Shown: positions 23,660 to 36,470, numbered from the stretch's first letter. The stretch is DNA of 64,000 bases from Polytrichum commune (GCA_950295325.1 OX485804.1:63270533-63334532), one strand, 5' to 3'. Notes: generated by a model not told the origin, from the sequence alone. Numbers and translations are program-made.

Positions 23660-26548
23660 TCACAAGTAAATAATGAAAGCTGAAAGATAATTGCAAACTT
23701 TGTGGAGCGAAATTGAGCCTTCCAGGAAAATTTCAGAAAATGTCACTTTGGTGCCTCCATGTCTCTCTGCATGAACCAAGAACTTCGTAAGAATACTCCC
23801 TACAACTTTCTCAGTATAAGGTGACTGATGCCTGAATTTGAACAACCAGTGACTAAGGTAACAACCCTAATCAAATAAACAGCCTCGCTTGGACACCTAC
23901 TTTTGCGCTACAAAAAAGGTGCTAGTATGGACATAAGTTGGCACCCACAAAACAGCTCACTGGCTTAAATGAAGCAAAGTTTTAGCCACCCAGCACTATG
24001 GATAATGTGTGACCCTTTAAAACTTTCAAGGTCATTGAACATTTTCAATTTATATTTCATATGTAGCTGTGACCAGAATCCATGAAACTCAATTGCATCA
24101 GCCTCCTCATGGACTTGCTAATCACATAAATTTGAAGTCATGTTATTCTGTGTGAATTGTTGGAATTATCTGTTTAAGGAAAATTCTTACACCAAGACAC
24201 AGCTGGGTAGGAAAAATGAGGCTCCTAACATATGACAAGTGTTCTGCATATACAAGGCAAACAAGATGATACTGACTTTCTGCACACTTTCGAATTTAGG
24301 AACACAATTCCGATGCCACCCTTAGATAGTTAGAGTCTATTCCTTTGTCTAATATTGTCCTAGTTTTGAGTACTAAAATTCTTCTCAAGGGAGTATCAGA
24401 ATAGTCGCTTCAATTCTCAAGATAACTATTAAGACCAAGACATTCAGTGATAAGTTCTCGTGAAAAAATTGAATAGACCATCACGGTACCTGCATTGTTT
24501 GCTCTTGGATCTCTTGCATTTGAAGTCCCTCAGTCTTTCGTTTCAAAGCAGGAATATCTCCAGACTGGTACCAAACAAGGTCAAGGGGAATCCATCAATT
24601 TTGCAATGGTCACTAGGGTTAAATTGTGCAATTATTGATTGTTATGCAACAATCTGTTAGGTAATTGTGGCATCATCTAGTTGTACTTACAAATGTAGAA
24701 CTTTAAAATACTCAATGGAGAAATGGGGAAACCTAGTTGGTAAGAGACTACTTTGTGAGAGCGTAGTCAAAAATTCCTTCGTCCAGTGAATTTGCAGATC
24801 AGAGTTCTCAAACGATTTCTCACAATGAAACTGCTGCATACTTGTATATGGCATGGTTTACATTGCCAGACAAAATAATATTTTTAGACATTGGGAGATT
24901 CAACTCCAGGCATCAAATCTCTACCAGGATATCTTCAGCTTTAATTGTCAATTGCCAATTAAAGAGACAGAAATCTAACTTTAAAGGTCTACAGACGGCC
25001 ACCAACTCTACATTGTGTAGAATTCACATAAGGTATGTGGGCCTTATGTGGTTACTCTTCTTTATTGGACACCTATATTTTTTAGTGGTACATGGCAAGG
25101 GTTGTCATTATGGACAACCCCAAAAAATAAGACATGTGACAATAAGATAAGACTATGTGCTCAAAATGTAGACACCATTCTAGGATCAATCATTGACATT
25201 AATGGGAGGGCCTATGTGATCTTTACTCTGACGTACTATAACATTTGCATCTCACATCCGATACTGAAGCTTCAAATGACAATCTTCGTAATGAACAAAT
25301 GCTAACTGGATGAGACAATTTCCAAGCCAACCCAACCATCAAAGTCGTCTGCAGAGTTGGAAGTGCCCACAATAGGGCCACATACCTTGACTTGGACAAC
25401 ATTGAATGACTCAAGTCTTTTATATTGACAATGGCACTTAAGATAACTATGATCTGCAATGTCACAACCTTTCTCCCAGCAGTCTCCTGGCAAACTTTGC
25501 ACCAATGAAGATAAAATACAAATTCTTCTGTGGAAACCCAAAAAACCAGAAACACAAGGATTTTCACAAGATAATTTGGCAAGTAGCACAAAACCCTGGA
25601 AAAATAGAGCTCACCATTTGCCGCTCAGTAGCCTCATCAACTGCCCACTGATACTTCGATTGGTCAAGCCCAAAAAATTCCACAAGTTTGTCCTCAACCC
25701 CCAACCACCCTGGAACAACCAACCCCAACAGGTTAAAAGCATTCGCTACGTTGTTAAATCATCCATACTCTTACTACCCATAATTCAGAAGTCACATTCT
25801 CCAAAGTTAACTTTTCATAACTATGTTGCACACTGTGTGTTTGTGGTTCCAATCCAAAGCCCTAAACCTTTTCAAAGAATATAAGAGTTAACTTCTAACT
25901 CAACATGCCTTTTGCTCGGGAGTTGGTTGTTTTGCATACAACACCTTCCATGGTCGGTAAGTTTTTGGTGCATGATTGGAGGTAGTGTGGAGGTTTGAAC
26001 AGAGAACATTCTATAACAGTTCATTGAGGGTCACACTCAACATAGCATGTCAAGAGGTGCTAAATGAGTTCGGCCCTCAATGAACCCAAATAGGTTGCTC
26101 TATTTCCGAGCATGCACCGCAAGTGGAAGGAAAACAACCATTGGAATATTACAGAGTACCAACTCCCAACAAAAAAATTTATTTGAGTCAAAAAAAAACT
26201 CTATTAATTTGAAACTTCTTGTGCCATAAATACCAGTACAGTGCATGCAACCAAGCGCACACCTTCTTGTAATTTTGACCATATAGATGGCGAGGCTTTT
26301 GTAGCAGATTCATGAGACGGATCTGACCCTAAGTCCACCACATATGAAGGCGGTTCCTCTGTATCTGGTACAGATGAAGACACCATGTCCTCGTCATCTT
26401 CGTCCACAACAGATTTGATGGCAGCAGCAGACTGGCGCTCATTGTCGGATGGAACATGGGACCTCCTCGCTTCCAAGTCCTTCATAAATGCATTGTTTTT
26501 CTCTTCATCTAAGAAAAACCTTGGTCTTGCAGGTGAACCATAAGCCAT
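23660..26548 (-). CDS. Uncharacterised plant protein, about five exons
   Basis: Exons on the minus strand: 26548-26263 (95 codons from MAYGSPARPR), 25709-25615, 24564-24490, 24117-24074 and a last exon from about 23831 to a stop at 23660. The first three junctions are good GT-AG sites with matching phases. They join an acidic, low-complexity N-terminus (DEDDED near residues 50-55) to a conserved-looking block with WLGVEDKLVEFFGLDQSKYQ (residues 97-116), then a charged, possibly helical stretch (KRKTEGLQMQEIQEQ) and a final part with SPYTEKVVGSILTKFLVHAE. Exon 4 has a weak donor (GTCACA). Reading through it gives an alternative end (HGFWSQLHMKYKLK), so the 3' part is provisional. No signal peptide or catalytic motif is seen, and I cannot name the family. 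The leader is spliced and repeat-rich. Confidence 0.6.
25030..25390 (+). repeat. Dispersed ATATTTGAGTGGT family copy within a minus-strand intron
   Basis: Lies between exons 2 and 3 of the uncharacterised gene. It contains TTGGACACCTATATTTTTTAG, GACTATGTGCTCAAAATG and GAGTTGGAAGTGCCCACAATAG. The right part aligns to 22540-22710 better than to the other copies, so these two form a subfamily. Confidence 0.55.
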
Positions 26549-27620
26549 GGATTCTTCACTCCTCTGACAAAACAGACCTTACTGTCAGCAATTTCTTAGA
26601 ATTGTTCAAGTTAAATGAATTATCTCATGTCCTATTTACCATTCCAAATTACAAGCATGCCTGTAAGTATGTCATAGGACCAATTTCAAACTTCGTTTCC
26701 TCACCAGGAAGTTTTGGAAAGCTATAACATTGTGATATTTCTACTAATATCTGGAACTACCTAAGAAATTCAATACTACACAATTTCGTGATGAAACAAG
26801 AACTTTAGGGCTCCCATCAATCACCATGTAAAATGCCATAAAGATTAAATTTGACTCACCATATGCACAACTACTTATTAAAGTCTACCTACACAATTTC
26901 GTGATTAAACCGAACTTGAGGGCCTCATATCCATTACCATGTACAATGCTATAAAGAAAAAATGTATCATAAAGCAAAAATTGGCTCACCATATGCACAA
27001 CCCAAGGTTTGAAGCCCCTGACCACTAATCATCTCAACACGTTGAGTAGTACGTTTTTCACTTTAATGAAAAATAATTGAAAATGAATTATCTCGTGTCC
27101 TTTTGTTTGCCATTCCAAATTACAAGCCAAATGTTCTGAAATACCACTTTAAGATGATACAAGATCCAATTTCAAGCTTAGCTTACTTACCAGGAAGTCT
27201 TGAGAGACTATAGCACTACGATACTTCTACTAAAACCCAGAACTACCTAAGAAAGTCTACCCACACAATTTCGTGATTACACCGAACTTGAGGGCTCACA
27301 TCAATTACAATGTAAAATGCCATAAACCGTAAAATTACCATGAAAGTAAACATTTGGCTCACCGTTGCACAACCAGAATTTTGAAGGCCCTGACCACGAA
27401 GCGCTCATCAACACATTAGGGGACATTAATCACATGTTCGTGAAAATTCAGCATTTCACAATGTGAGGAAGAATGATACCTTGACAAGAATATTCGAAGG
27501 TCACACCACCTTCCAACATCGCAAGAAACCCAAACCCCAGAATTCAGCAGAGAAACGACACCCTGGATCTCCAGAAAAGGAAACAGTAAATGCAAGGGAG
27601 AGAGTTCGTGAGGTTTTTTG
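26549..27620 (-). other. Spliced 5' leader of the uncharacterised minus-strand gene
   Basis: A leader exon probably ends at 27480 (CAAG then GTATCA). The coding exon resumes at 26563 after TTTGTCAG, 15 bases before the start codon, leaving a leader intron of about 916 bases. A short upstream ATG frame starts at about 27520. Spliced leaders are common in plant genes. The exact transcription start is not visible. Confidence 0.45.
26605..27420. repeat. Three diverged copies of one segment inside the leader intron
   Basis: Copies lie at about 26605-26875 (full), 26876-27040 (partial) and 27070-27420 (full). Shared blocks include CCATTCCAAATTACAAGC, ACCAGGAAGT, CTACCTAAGAAA, CACAATTTCGTGAT and CTCACC with GCACAAC. 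Identity is moderate with indels, so this is an old local triplication rather than recent array expansion. Confidence 0.75.
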
Positions 27621-27639
27621 AAGCCAAGAAGAGGCCAAC

Positions 27640-27850
27640 AAGATTATGTTCTCCACGCCCGTAGGAATCGAGATGATGAGATGTTGGAATTATGGAATCG
27701 CAGCAGAAAATGTGGGTGAAGAAGAGTCCAGTGTAAGTAAGTATGCAACAATAAGTCGAGTTGCGCGTGACGTGAAGAAAAGTGTGACCCGAGACGCGAG
27801 AAGAGAAGCGAAGGCGAAGAAGATGGTCGGGAAGGTGGGGAAGAGGAACG
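27640..27850 (-). promoter_or_regulatory. Promoter/leader of the uncharacterised minus-strand gene, with an ACGT box
   Basis: A CT-rich (minus strand) segment typical of plant leaders follows a GTGACGTGAAG block at about 27767-27777, which contains the TGACGT core bound by plant bZIP factors. Its position just upstream of the leader exon suggests the promoter. No clear TATA box was found. The overlapping open frames here on both strands are compositional. Confidence 0.35.
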
Positions 27851-27854
27851 GCCG

Positions 27855-28170
27855 GCCGGGTGCAATTGGCCGGGTGCAGTTGGCCGGTTCTCCGGGTATA
27901 GTTGCCAGGCCACGTTAGAGATCGACAGGGTGCCCTGGCCATGAGTTCCGGGTATGGAATCCAGGTATGTGAGGGAATGGCCGGGTAATCATGGAATGCT
28001 TAAGGACCAACCGGGTGCAATTGAACGGGTATTGCGAGTACGCTTGCCAAGGTATTTTAGGGATCGACCAGGTGGTCCGGGTATAAATGCCAGGGTATAT
28101 TAGGTTCCGGGTAGGTGTGACAATGTATTGTTATAGGGAGCAATGTCAGACATAGATGTTCCGGGTAGGT
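27855..28170 (+). repeat. Irregular array of CCGGGT-containing short motifs
   Basis: About ten CCGGGT (or ACGGGT) motifs recur over roughly 300 bases, often as CCGGGTGCAATTG, CCGGGTATAGTTG or CCGGGTAGGTATG, at irregular spacing of about 13 to 60 bases. The stretch is more GC-rich than its surroundings and lies directly upstream of the minus-strand gene. It may be a decayed minisatellite or a cluster of protein-binding sites. Confidence 0.6.
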
Positions 28171-28622
28171 ATGTCATGGTATTGTTAGGGAGTTATGTTA
28201 TGCCCCCTTCCCACCTAAGTTTGCACACATATAAGATGATCAATGTTGAAATACTCTACACCTGAAAGAGTGGTGAGCGGTGAGCAACATAATTCACAAC
28301 AAAGGGATTTTTTTAGTAAGAAGTGCAACACGATTTGGCTATGATTATTGAGAGACGATAAATATTGATGTGCACCCTATTACCATGAATTATTAGGTGA
28401 AGTGTGGTCCATGGTTATGGGTACTTTATCCAAATCACAAACACGCAAATGCATTTAAAGTGCCTTATTGTGATTAACAACCAAATAGTTACACAACCAA
28501 ATCATGGATGAAAGTCCACATCTAACCATTGGCTACCTACTAAGGGGAGAGTCCCGAATGCACGTGTAGGAGGGTTTGGTGACTAAGTCATGAGCTTGGA
28601 GGTCCACGGTATTGGGAACTAA
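28171..28622. other. Intergenic sequence before the foldback MITE
   Basis: No gene or repeat structure recognised; 28620-28622 is the TAA target copy of the following element. Confidence 0.4.
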
Positions 28623-29138
28623 GGGCATCGCCAGTGGATCTAGGTAAAGCTCACTGCAAACCAAAACCTATCTTTTGACTGACCTATAATTAGAAACTGA
28701 AATTACCATCATTAGAAGCACACCTAAATAAACGTGAGATATTTCTCAAGAAAAAGAATTGTAAAAATTTGACGTAGGTGAAATCCCTCATTGAAAACAC
28801 CACATTTTCAAAATTTAGAGGGAGTGCACCAAATCTTGCTCAAAAATGGAAAGATCCTCCCACACTCCCTCCAAATTTCTGACATTTAGAGGGAGTGTGG
28901 GAGGATCTTTCCATTTTTAAGCAAGATTTGGTGCACTCCCTCTAAATTTTGAAAATGTGGTGTTTTCAATGAGGGATTTCACCTACGTCAAATTTTTACA
29001 ATTCTTTTTTCTTGAGAAATATCTCACGTTTATTTAGGTGTGCTTCTAATGATGGTAATTTCAGTTTCTAATTATAGGTCAGTCAAAAGATAGGTTTTGG
29101 TTTGCAGTGAGCTTTACCTAGATCCACTGGCGATGCCC
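28623..29138. mobile_element. 516-bp foldback MITE, PIF/Harbinger (Tourist) type
   Basis: Starts GGGCATCGCCAGTGGATC and ends with its reverse complement. The two arms stay complementary almost to the centre (near 28880, around AAATTTCTGACATTTAG), so nearly the whole element folds into a hairpin of about 250 bp. The flanking TAA at 28620-28622 and 29139-29141 is the 3-bp target duplication typical of PIF/Harbinger. There is no coding capacity. Near-identity of the arms means a recent insertion or origin from an inverted duplication. Confidence 0.93.
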
Positions 29139-29141
29139 TAA

Positions 29142-32100
29142 CCATGCATGTAAGTGGAATGTGCAGGTTAGCGCTCGTGGCACTTGCTAGAGTTGGGTAG
29201 CAGTCAAGCTAAGTTAAGGAAAGCTAGCAAGGGTTGCAACATTGTTAGTACAATGAGAAACACTCATTGGAAACAAGAACAACTAAAGGTGTGTGGGAGG
29301 TAGTGGACAATGCTATTAAAAAAAAGGCTACTCCATATATTAAAGGCAAAGAGCAAGAGAAGTTACTCGCGGTTGGGAATCCAACCAACATGGGTGAGTT
29401 TGTTGCGGAGGTATTCATGACACATGCCTTGTCTACATTTCTACTTTATGCATCATCTGCAATTATATTAATTGATGTTTGGGGTGAATAGTGTTCAATA
29501 GTGTAGACCAATAAACACTTTGGGGCTACAACTAAGCATGATATGGCATTGGAGAAATTGCAAGTGATTGCAACTACTCTAGTTGAAGCAAAATTCAAGT
29601 CTTAGTGGTTGCGTTGGTGGAACTCAAGCTCAATGACAAGGGAGTCAATGTGTTTCCCACTTGGGATGTCAAAGAAATTCACCTTGAAAACAAGGTTGTT
29701 CAAGCTTCATTTTGGGCCCATGTACCTTCTTTGTTTCATTTTTCTCATTTATTTCATTCTTGGAAGAAAAAATAAAATAAAACAAAAAATCATAAATCAT
29801 TTTCTTAATCGTTCAATCCTTTGGCTTTTAATTGGAGGTTGCCATGGTGAATGAGTTTGATGGTAAGAAAACTCATTGGGTGACATACATTGGTGTGACA
29901 ATATCCCTGTCCATGTGTCTTATGTGGAAAAATGGAGAATTGTTGTCCAGACAAAGGCTTTCCAACCATTGTTTAGGGGAGTTTTAGGATTCACGAAGTG
30001 CACCACACTTATTCATTACCTGAGGGGGAAACTTTTCATCAAACGTGTGTTGTACATGTGGTTTTCTGTACCATATATTTATTTATTTATTTATTTACTC
30101 AAGTTCTCATGCGACGTCAAAAAAATTGTATTTGATTTTCTATCTATGTTTGTGTTGTTTTTTTAATAGGTTCCTCATGAGAGAGTTAGTGCCTTTGGAG
30201 GTTGGCGCAACAACATCCCTATCAACATTCATAAGGTTATATCTACACAAGGGCAATCTTTGCATGTTCACCAAATCGTAGTTAACGACATAAGATGTTG
30301 ACATTTTGTTGAGTTGCCATTGGTTTCTAGATTGTCTTCTCTCATTTTACCCATCTAAGGAGAAATTGGAGAGATTCAAAGTTGGGACATCACAAAACTT
30401 GATGATTTTGATGTACCTGATGATGATGCACTAGTGAAGGCAACACCATCACATGTTGTAGTAGGTAAGCACAAACATGGACAAAAAACTATTGCCCCCC
30501 CTCCTCAAAGAGGATCCCCTTGAATCAACCCCATTGGAGGTTGTTTTGCCAAAACCAAATACTTCCACACAACCAAGTTCTATCCCAAACAACCCTTCAT
30601 TGTCGTGTGCTCACTCACAACATGTTGCCACAGGTTTGTATTATAGAGAAGAATACATCCATAACAACAATAATGAAGAATGGAGCACACACAGACCCAA
30701 TCATGTTAGATACATTGGAATTTGTGAAAAGTATAACATCCTAATCTAAAGCATTATTGTATTACATTTCAATTGATGGTACCCTTGGATTATGTACTAA
30801 TAGCACTTTGTTTATTTGATTGGAGGTGTGTTTAGGTCGTTCAAAGTTTGATCTTATTGTTGCCAACCTTCCCAAAGGCCTTTGAGTGCCAAATGTTCCT
30901 CCCCAATTGGGAGCATTTCCAAAATGGAACAAACACGAGTCGAGCCACATTGAATCCTTGTTTGAGTTTGTGCATGCTTTCCTTGATGATAAAGCTTGCA
31001 TGCTCGTAGTGATGCCCACAAGCAAAGTAGTTAGAGGAGATGTGATGACTTATGTTTATCTCTTATGAATTTACAATTTCAAAGAATTGGTGGGGCATCA
31101 ATGAGCTCCCCTTATGTTTGAGGATTGATGAATCTCACACGTTAAGTTGCAAATGCTTTGATTTTTTTAATTTTTTTTAGTGTTACATATTTCACTTTTG
31201 TTTTTTTGTCTCCTACATCAGATGTTTGTTAAGAAAAATGCATGTCAGACTTAGTGATTTCATGTTGTCATATTCGTGCACAATAGGATGTCTATGGTGC
31301 GATTTGATTTCCAGCTAACCAATATAGCATATGCCCTAGATATTGAAGATAATGATATTTTCTTCAACCTAACAAAAATGAGTACTTGGCTTATGAATGG
31401 GGGAGCCCCTTGGAGAGGTGGTAGGATTTGTTGTCAATGCAAGTTTATTTGAAGCGTTGACAAAGCCCAAAGCTAAGGTTCTAGATGCTTATGCATTCAC
31501 ATGTAATATGATTCACCATAGCTATATATCATCGAAGCCTTGTAGTTTGATGGTCGATTCACTCATTCATCATTGTTATGTGGTTGAGAATTTCTAGGTA
31601 TGTGCAACCACGCTTAGAGACGGAACGGTTAGCACCCAGTAGCGTGTGAGGGAGATTCCACCATTTATGTTGCTATTCTTGCTCCAATTGTGTGATGCAC
31701 CTCCTCCTCCTCCTCCTCCTCCTTTTTGGTCTGCAAATGGAGCCCATTCACACTCCCTTGTTGATGATGATGCCTTGGTTCGGAAGGTAGCTAAGCGCTT
31801 CGCATTAGTAAGTTTGTCAAGTGTTGTAAGGCTTCCTATTGTATTCATTGTATGCACAACATTTTTTAGTTGATTTGACACCTAGACGCTAGGTTTTGTG
31901 TGCATAATGTTGATGTCCATCAAGTTTATATGTGTGTTTTTAGTTTTTTCTATCTATGCCTACGAGCATAATTTTACCCATATTCCAATGTTTGCCCCTT
32001 ATTATTTAGTTCAAAATATCTACCACTATAAAGCATTTGGGCTCACTAAAGTTTCCATATACTTTGTAAATATTTTCGCAATTCACAAGTATAGGGTACA

Positions 32101-34329
32101 AGTGCCCCCATTGCCATGTCATTTTTGCTCTCATTGCTCACATGATAGCATTCCCCCACTTGATGTACCTAATGCATTTCTACATCCAAAAAGATTGGAC
32201 CAACCCACTTAAACAAGAAAGCACACCCAAAACGAACATCATTGTTTTTTTTTTAAAACCACTTGTATTATCACACATACAAGTACAAATAGGTAGGGAG
32301 GGAGGTTGGCGCCTTCAAGCATCAACAATGCATTCCACTCAAAAACTTGAAATTTGGTACCCAAAATTCTTAAACTCCACTACAATCAAAAGGAGGAGCC
32401 ACTAATTGCCAGTAAATGAATAAAAAGGCTGCAAGGTACAAACTGAGAGAGCAAGAGGGTGGCAACCATAGGGGTGGAGAATGGAGGAGAAAGTGACGAC
32501 ACCACTCACCCTACCCAACTAGACCTTAGGGAACTTGAGCCTTTGGATGGGAGGATGGGCTCCATCCATGGCTTATAATGAAGCTTGTCGACTACTCCCA
32601 TAAACAAAGCTTAGTGGCGGGTCTCATTTTTAAGGCGACTCCACTCTACCCATGTGAAGCTAGTTGGTGACACCTTAGAAGGCATTTTTTTTAAATTATT
32701 GTTATTTACATGTGTGTGTAAATCAATTTACTTCACTATAGCAAAGTGGCTACTAGTAGCCAGGGAAAAGAAGGGTTACCATAGAGGGGACTCTATTTCA
32801 ATTTTACTAATGTCAAAATGTAGTATTTACATTGGATTCAAGAGGGTATCTACCAATGTAGGATTGACATGTCGCATATTTAATTAAATTTTGGTGAAAT
32901 ACAGAGCCACATGCAATAATCATGAAATGCTATTGGAAATGACAATAGCCAAGGCGCAATGCCATTAATTACTATATAAAGTGGAGCTTACTTGGAAACA
33001 TCGCAATACAATAATCACACAACTACATTAAGGTTGATGAGGCGAATATGAACACCTCCAACTTTGTGGAATGATAGAGCCGATGGATTCAAGCATCAGA
33101 AGCTTGAGCAAGCTAGCAATTGTGAATCATGACCAACGGATTTGAAATCGTTGCAATCAAAGGTGAGGGAGGTGTTGATCTAGGCTTTGGAATAAAATAT
33201 AATATGCTTCTCAATATGGTGTTATAGAGGTGAACTCTTCCATCATTCAATGTTGTGTAAGTGGACATCATCACTAGCATATTCTACATGGGTCATTTAC
33301 CAATGAAAACCAAGTTTAATGCCAATATTGACTGTGACATATCCCTAAAATGGTCACAGGTAAGATAAAATGTTGCCAAACTTGCTTTTCATTATAAAAT
33401 ACCCACAATACAAGTTGTTCGGCACCTGCCGCCTCTTAATTTGCCCACATCGGGCACAAAATCAAGTGTCATAGCTTGATGGATAGCACTCCTTGTTATG
33501 GAGGGCAGTGGGTGTGGTTTGACTTTTGCAAAGGTGACTAACCCAAACATCATCAATATTGCGGCTAAATCACCATCTATTACTCACCCACCAAATTAAA
33601 GCGACGCTACCGCTAACACATCGTAACCAAGTTGGACAAAATGTTTGGAATTTCAAGAATTTTGGGGAAAAAAAATGTTGAATCCCAACAACTTCCTGAG
33701 CACCTTGGCAAGCCTCTTGAGGCTATTGATGCACCTTACATATTTCATACACCTTATTCATTTCCTCTTTGTAAACCAGCATCTCAAAAATGCACAAAAA
33801 CAATAAGACATCACTAAGACATCTGCTACCTTGAGCGCAATTCAAGATGTTTGGATCAAAAGCACCCTCAAATGAATCCTTTGTTTTAGGACGAGGTCTT
33901 GTGTGCGTATGATATGCATGGTTGATGATGGAAAATAATTCCAAATTTAATTGAATTAAAATTCACCTATAATTTTATAAAATGATAAATTATAATGATG
34001 GGATTCACATGTAATTCAAGGTTCATATGTGATTGGTACTTTGGAACATCCAAGGGAACCTTGGGGAACATTGTGAGCATATTTCTTCACTATAATGTTC
34101 CTACATATGTACTTATATATCATCATTATGTATACAAAATGGTATTCTACAAAGAAGTTCATCATTAGCTTGAAAAATCTTGATAGTATGACATTTGAGG
34201 CCCAAATGTCATATTACTAAGAATATGACATTCAAATAATACGACACCTTCTTGCGCAACCAAACATGTCTTAAAAAAGCGGGAGAATAGTGTGGCAACT
34301 TCAACACAAAGGTAAGCGGGCCTAGTTCC
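29142..34329. other. Long gene-poor stretch with decayed open frames
   Basis: Short plus-strand frames at 29267-29491, 29876-30166, 30477-30749, 30886-31068 and 31397-31597 have moderately protein-like composition but no motif that I recognise and no clear splicing between them. They may be relics of a transposon or gene. A CTC run (31701-31723) yields a poly-proline frame. From 31900 to 34329 I see nothing of note. Confidence 0.4.
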
Positions 34330-34470
34330 ATTACTTATATGTAAATGGTCCTTATGTTTGAGTGGTGTGTGGTTAAGTGTGGTCTAAAAGAAGACAATAG
34401 AAAAAACATATGGATTTGTCCAAGAGATTGGACTACATTATTTAAGTTTTCATAACCATTCTAGACTCAC
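34330..34470 (+). repeat. Fragment of the dispersed ATATTTGAGTGGT repeat family
   Basis: Reads CTTATGTTTGAGTGGTGTGT, then the block ATTGGACTACAT and a CATTCTAGACTCA stretch, matching the left half of the copy in AUX1/LAX intron 4. The right half is missing. Confidence 0.55.
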
Positions 34471-34875
34471 TAGTCAACTTAAATTATGGAAATTTGGGAG
34501 AGGCTGCTCTGTGATCAAGCTATAGCTTCTTGGTTGTCATCTTTGGATATTCATATCAATTCAAGACATGCTTCAAATTTCTCTATAATTGATTGGCTTC
34601 TCCGTCCACATTTGCAAATCATCCAAAATTTAAATTTGAGAAACATAGTTGTATTTTGTACCGAAACAAGAAAATGGAACCATTTAGGATTGTCTACCTT
34701 CATCCTTAAATGCTCATGCAACTCGAAATGAGCCGCCGCCTAGTATTCTAATGGGGTTTGCGACCCACTAGGTGGCAATCTACACGGATGGAAGGTACAA
34801 ACCTACACCAGGACACACACCAATACACATGTGGGCCCAAATAACATGTAAAAACCTCAAACTCCAAGCATATAA

Positions 34876-35586
34876 GGTAGAGGGTGCTTAAACCAACACT
34901 TTAAGCTATTGCACACACATATGGCTACATGGTTAATATTATCTATATATATATATAGATATATATATATATATATAAACCTTTGTTCTAAACATAGGTA
35001 TAAAGAAAGAAATTTTTTTTAGCCTCAATTAGATATTTGATGAATATTCAAAGTCAAAACTGCTAGCTTCCTTAAACCAATATATAGGCCCCGTGTATGA
35101 TGCCGTTGGATATGATGAGGACCCCCACTTTCATTGCCTAGAACCAACACAACATAGTTGGGTACTAGACCCAAGCTAAATCAAAGACCAACTAGTAATG
35201 GTGCGCAAAGCCACATGGCCACCTCCATGATCCCACCTAGTTCGCTTGCTAACCATCACCTTGCATCTTGGGTACCAACCCCCTTTGTGTTTTGTGGGCC
35301 TACCTCCGTGACATTGTGAATGGCTATAAACACCCCCCCCCCCCCTTGCAATGTATAGGATGGCTAGAATAGGCATTGACAAGCTACCCTAAACCCATCT
35401 TGAACCAACCCGAGATAAAGTGGAGCATGTTACCTACCCTATACGAAGGTAGTGGAGGTCGCTATGAGGTGGTGCCACTAATGGCACCTAAAAGCATCAC
35501 TCCGTGGGCCCACACACTCCTCCAGCATGGCGAATGCTTCAAGATAGTAGAGTGTTGGTGAGGTGTTGGTTTTAGCACCCTCTACC
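34876..35586. mobile_element. Terminal-inverted-repeat element of 711 bp
   Basis: Left end GGTAGAGGGTGCTTAAACCA is the inverse of the right end TTGGTTTTAGCACCCTCTACC apart from a mismatch. The interior from about 34983 matches, in the same orientation, 40329-41099. A poly-C run (35333-35345) and an AT dinucleotide run (34942-34977) lie inside. A convincing target duplication is not seen, so the superfamily is left open. Confidence 0.7.
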
Positions 35587-36059
35587 GTAGGTTTTTTTTG
35601 GTTAAGTTGGCATTGCTTGTTTTTGGAGGCGGTTCCAAGTGTTGGCCAAATTTAGGACCCAAATTTAGAAGCCAATATCTTTTAGATGTGATATCCAATT
35701 TGGGTGAGGTGTTCTCCTTTAGGACAAGGTGACAATTGTGCATAACTTGAGCAGATGAATTTGGGGAAAAAAGAGTAGTGCACATGTTGCTTGCTCCATG
35801 AAAAAGGGGAAATCTCCAAAATGACCTCATGTGGTGCCTCCAACTTTGAGGGTGATGGACTTCATCTCAATTTCTCATCCACATTACATATTATGAGCAA
35901 AGTTGTCAACTTTCTATAATTCAAGGCTTGACCAAAATGGTCATGCAACGAAAAAATTCAGAGTTTTCTCTAGGTGACCCCGGATGAAGGCCATGTCCAT
36001 ATGTTTATCCAATCTAGCAAATGTGGTTCAACTGACTTCAAATTTTCGCAAAAAGAATA
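35587..36059. other. Intergenic sequence, nothing recognised
   Basis: Lies between two MITEs. No open frame or repeat structure that I can support. Confidence 0.4.
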
Positions 36060-36470
36060 CTCCCTCCGTTTCAAAATAAAAGTTACGTTTTATAAAATCC
36101 ATGGGCTTAAGGTCATTTTTTGCACTTTTAGCACAAAATTGCATGCATTGCATAGCTCTCACTAAGTGCTTTCCAGCGAGCTAGGGGTGTCCATAGTAAC
36201 ACCCGTTCATCGCCATTGATGATCGAGACCAATTGATCTCACACATAAAACCGCGTTGATGTGCGTCGACGCCGTCGAGTCCAAATATCAATTGTTAAAC
36301 AAGTGTAAATTGTTATTTGACTTGGTAGTTCATCAACAACAACATTTACATTATTTCTGACAACATTCTAGTTCGTTTGGCGAAGTTTGAGAAAAATTTC
36401 ACCAAATGTAACTTTTATTTCATAACGTAGTTTATATCCAAACGTAACTTTTATTTTGAAACGGAGGGAG
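36060..36470. mobile_element. Stowaway (Tc1/mariner) MITE, 411 bp
   Basis: The ends read CTCCCTCCGTTTCAAAATAA and its reverse complement, and the match continues without error for about 31 bases. The flanks are TA on both sides (36058-36059 and 36471-36472), the mariner target duplication. CTCCCTCCGT is the classical Stowaway end in plants. There is no transposase frame, so it is non-autonomous. Confidence 0.95.

Noticed and set aside
27544-27942. Minus-strand frame of 132 codons (and a 90-codon plus-strand frame)
   Set aside because: Both strands are open over the same GC-rich promoter/leader DNA. The minus frame would lie 5' of the better supported MAYGSPARPR start.
29267-31597. A multi-exon gene across the plus-strand frames
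   Set aside because: No phase-consistent splice sites joining the frames and no motif; left as a possible relic only.
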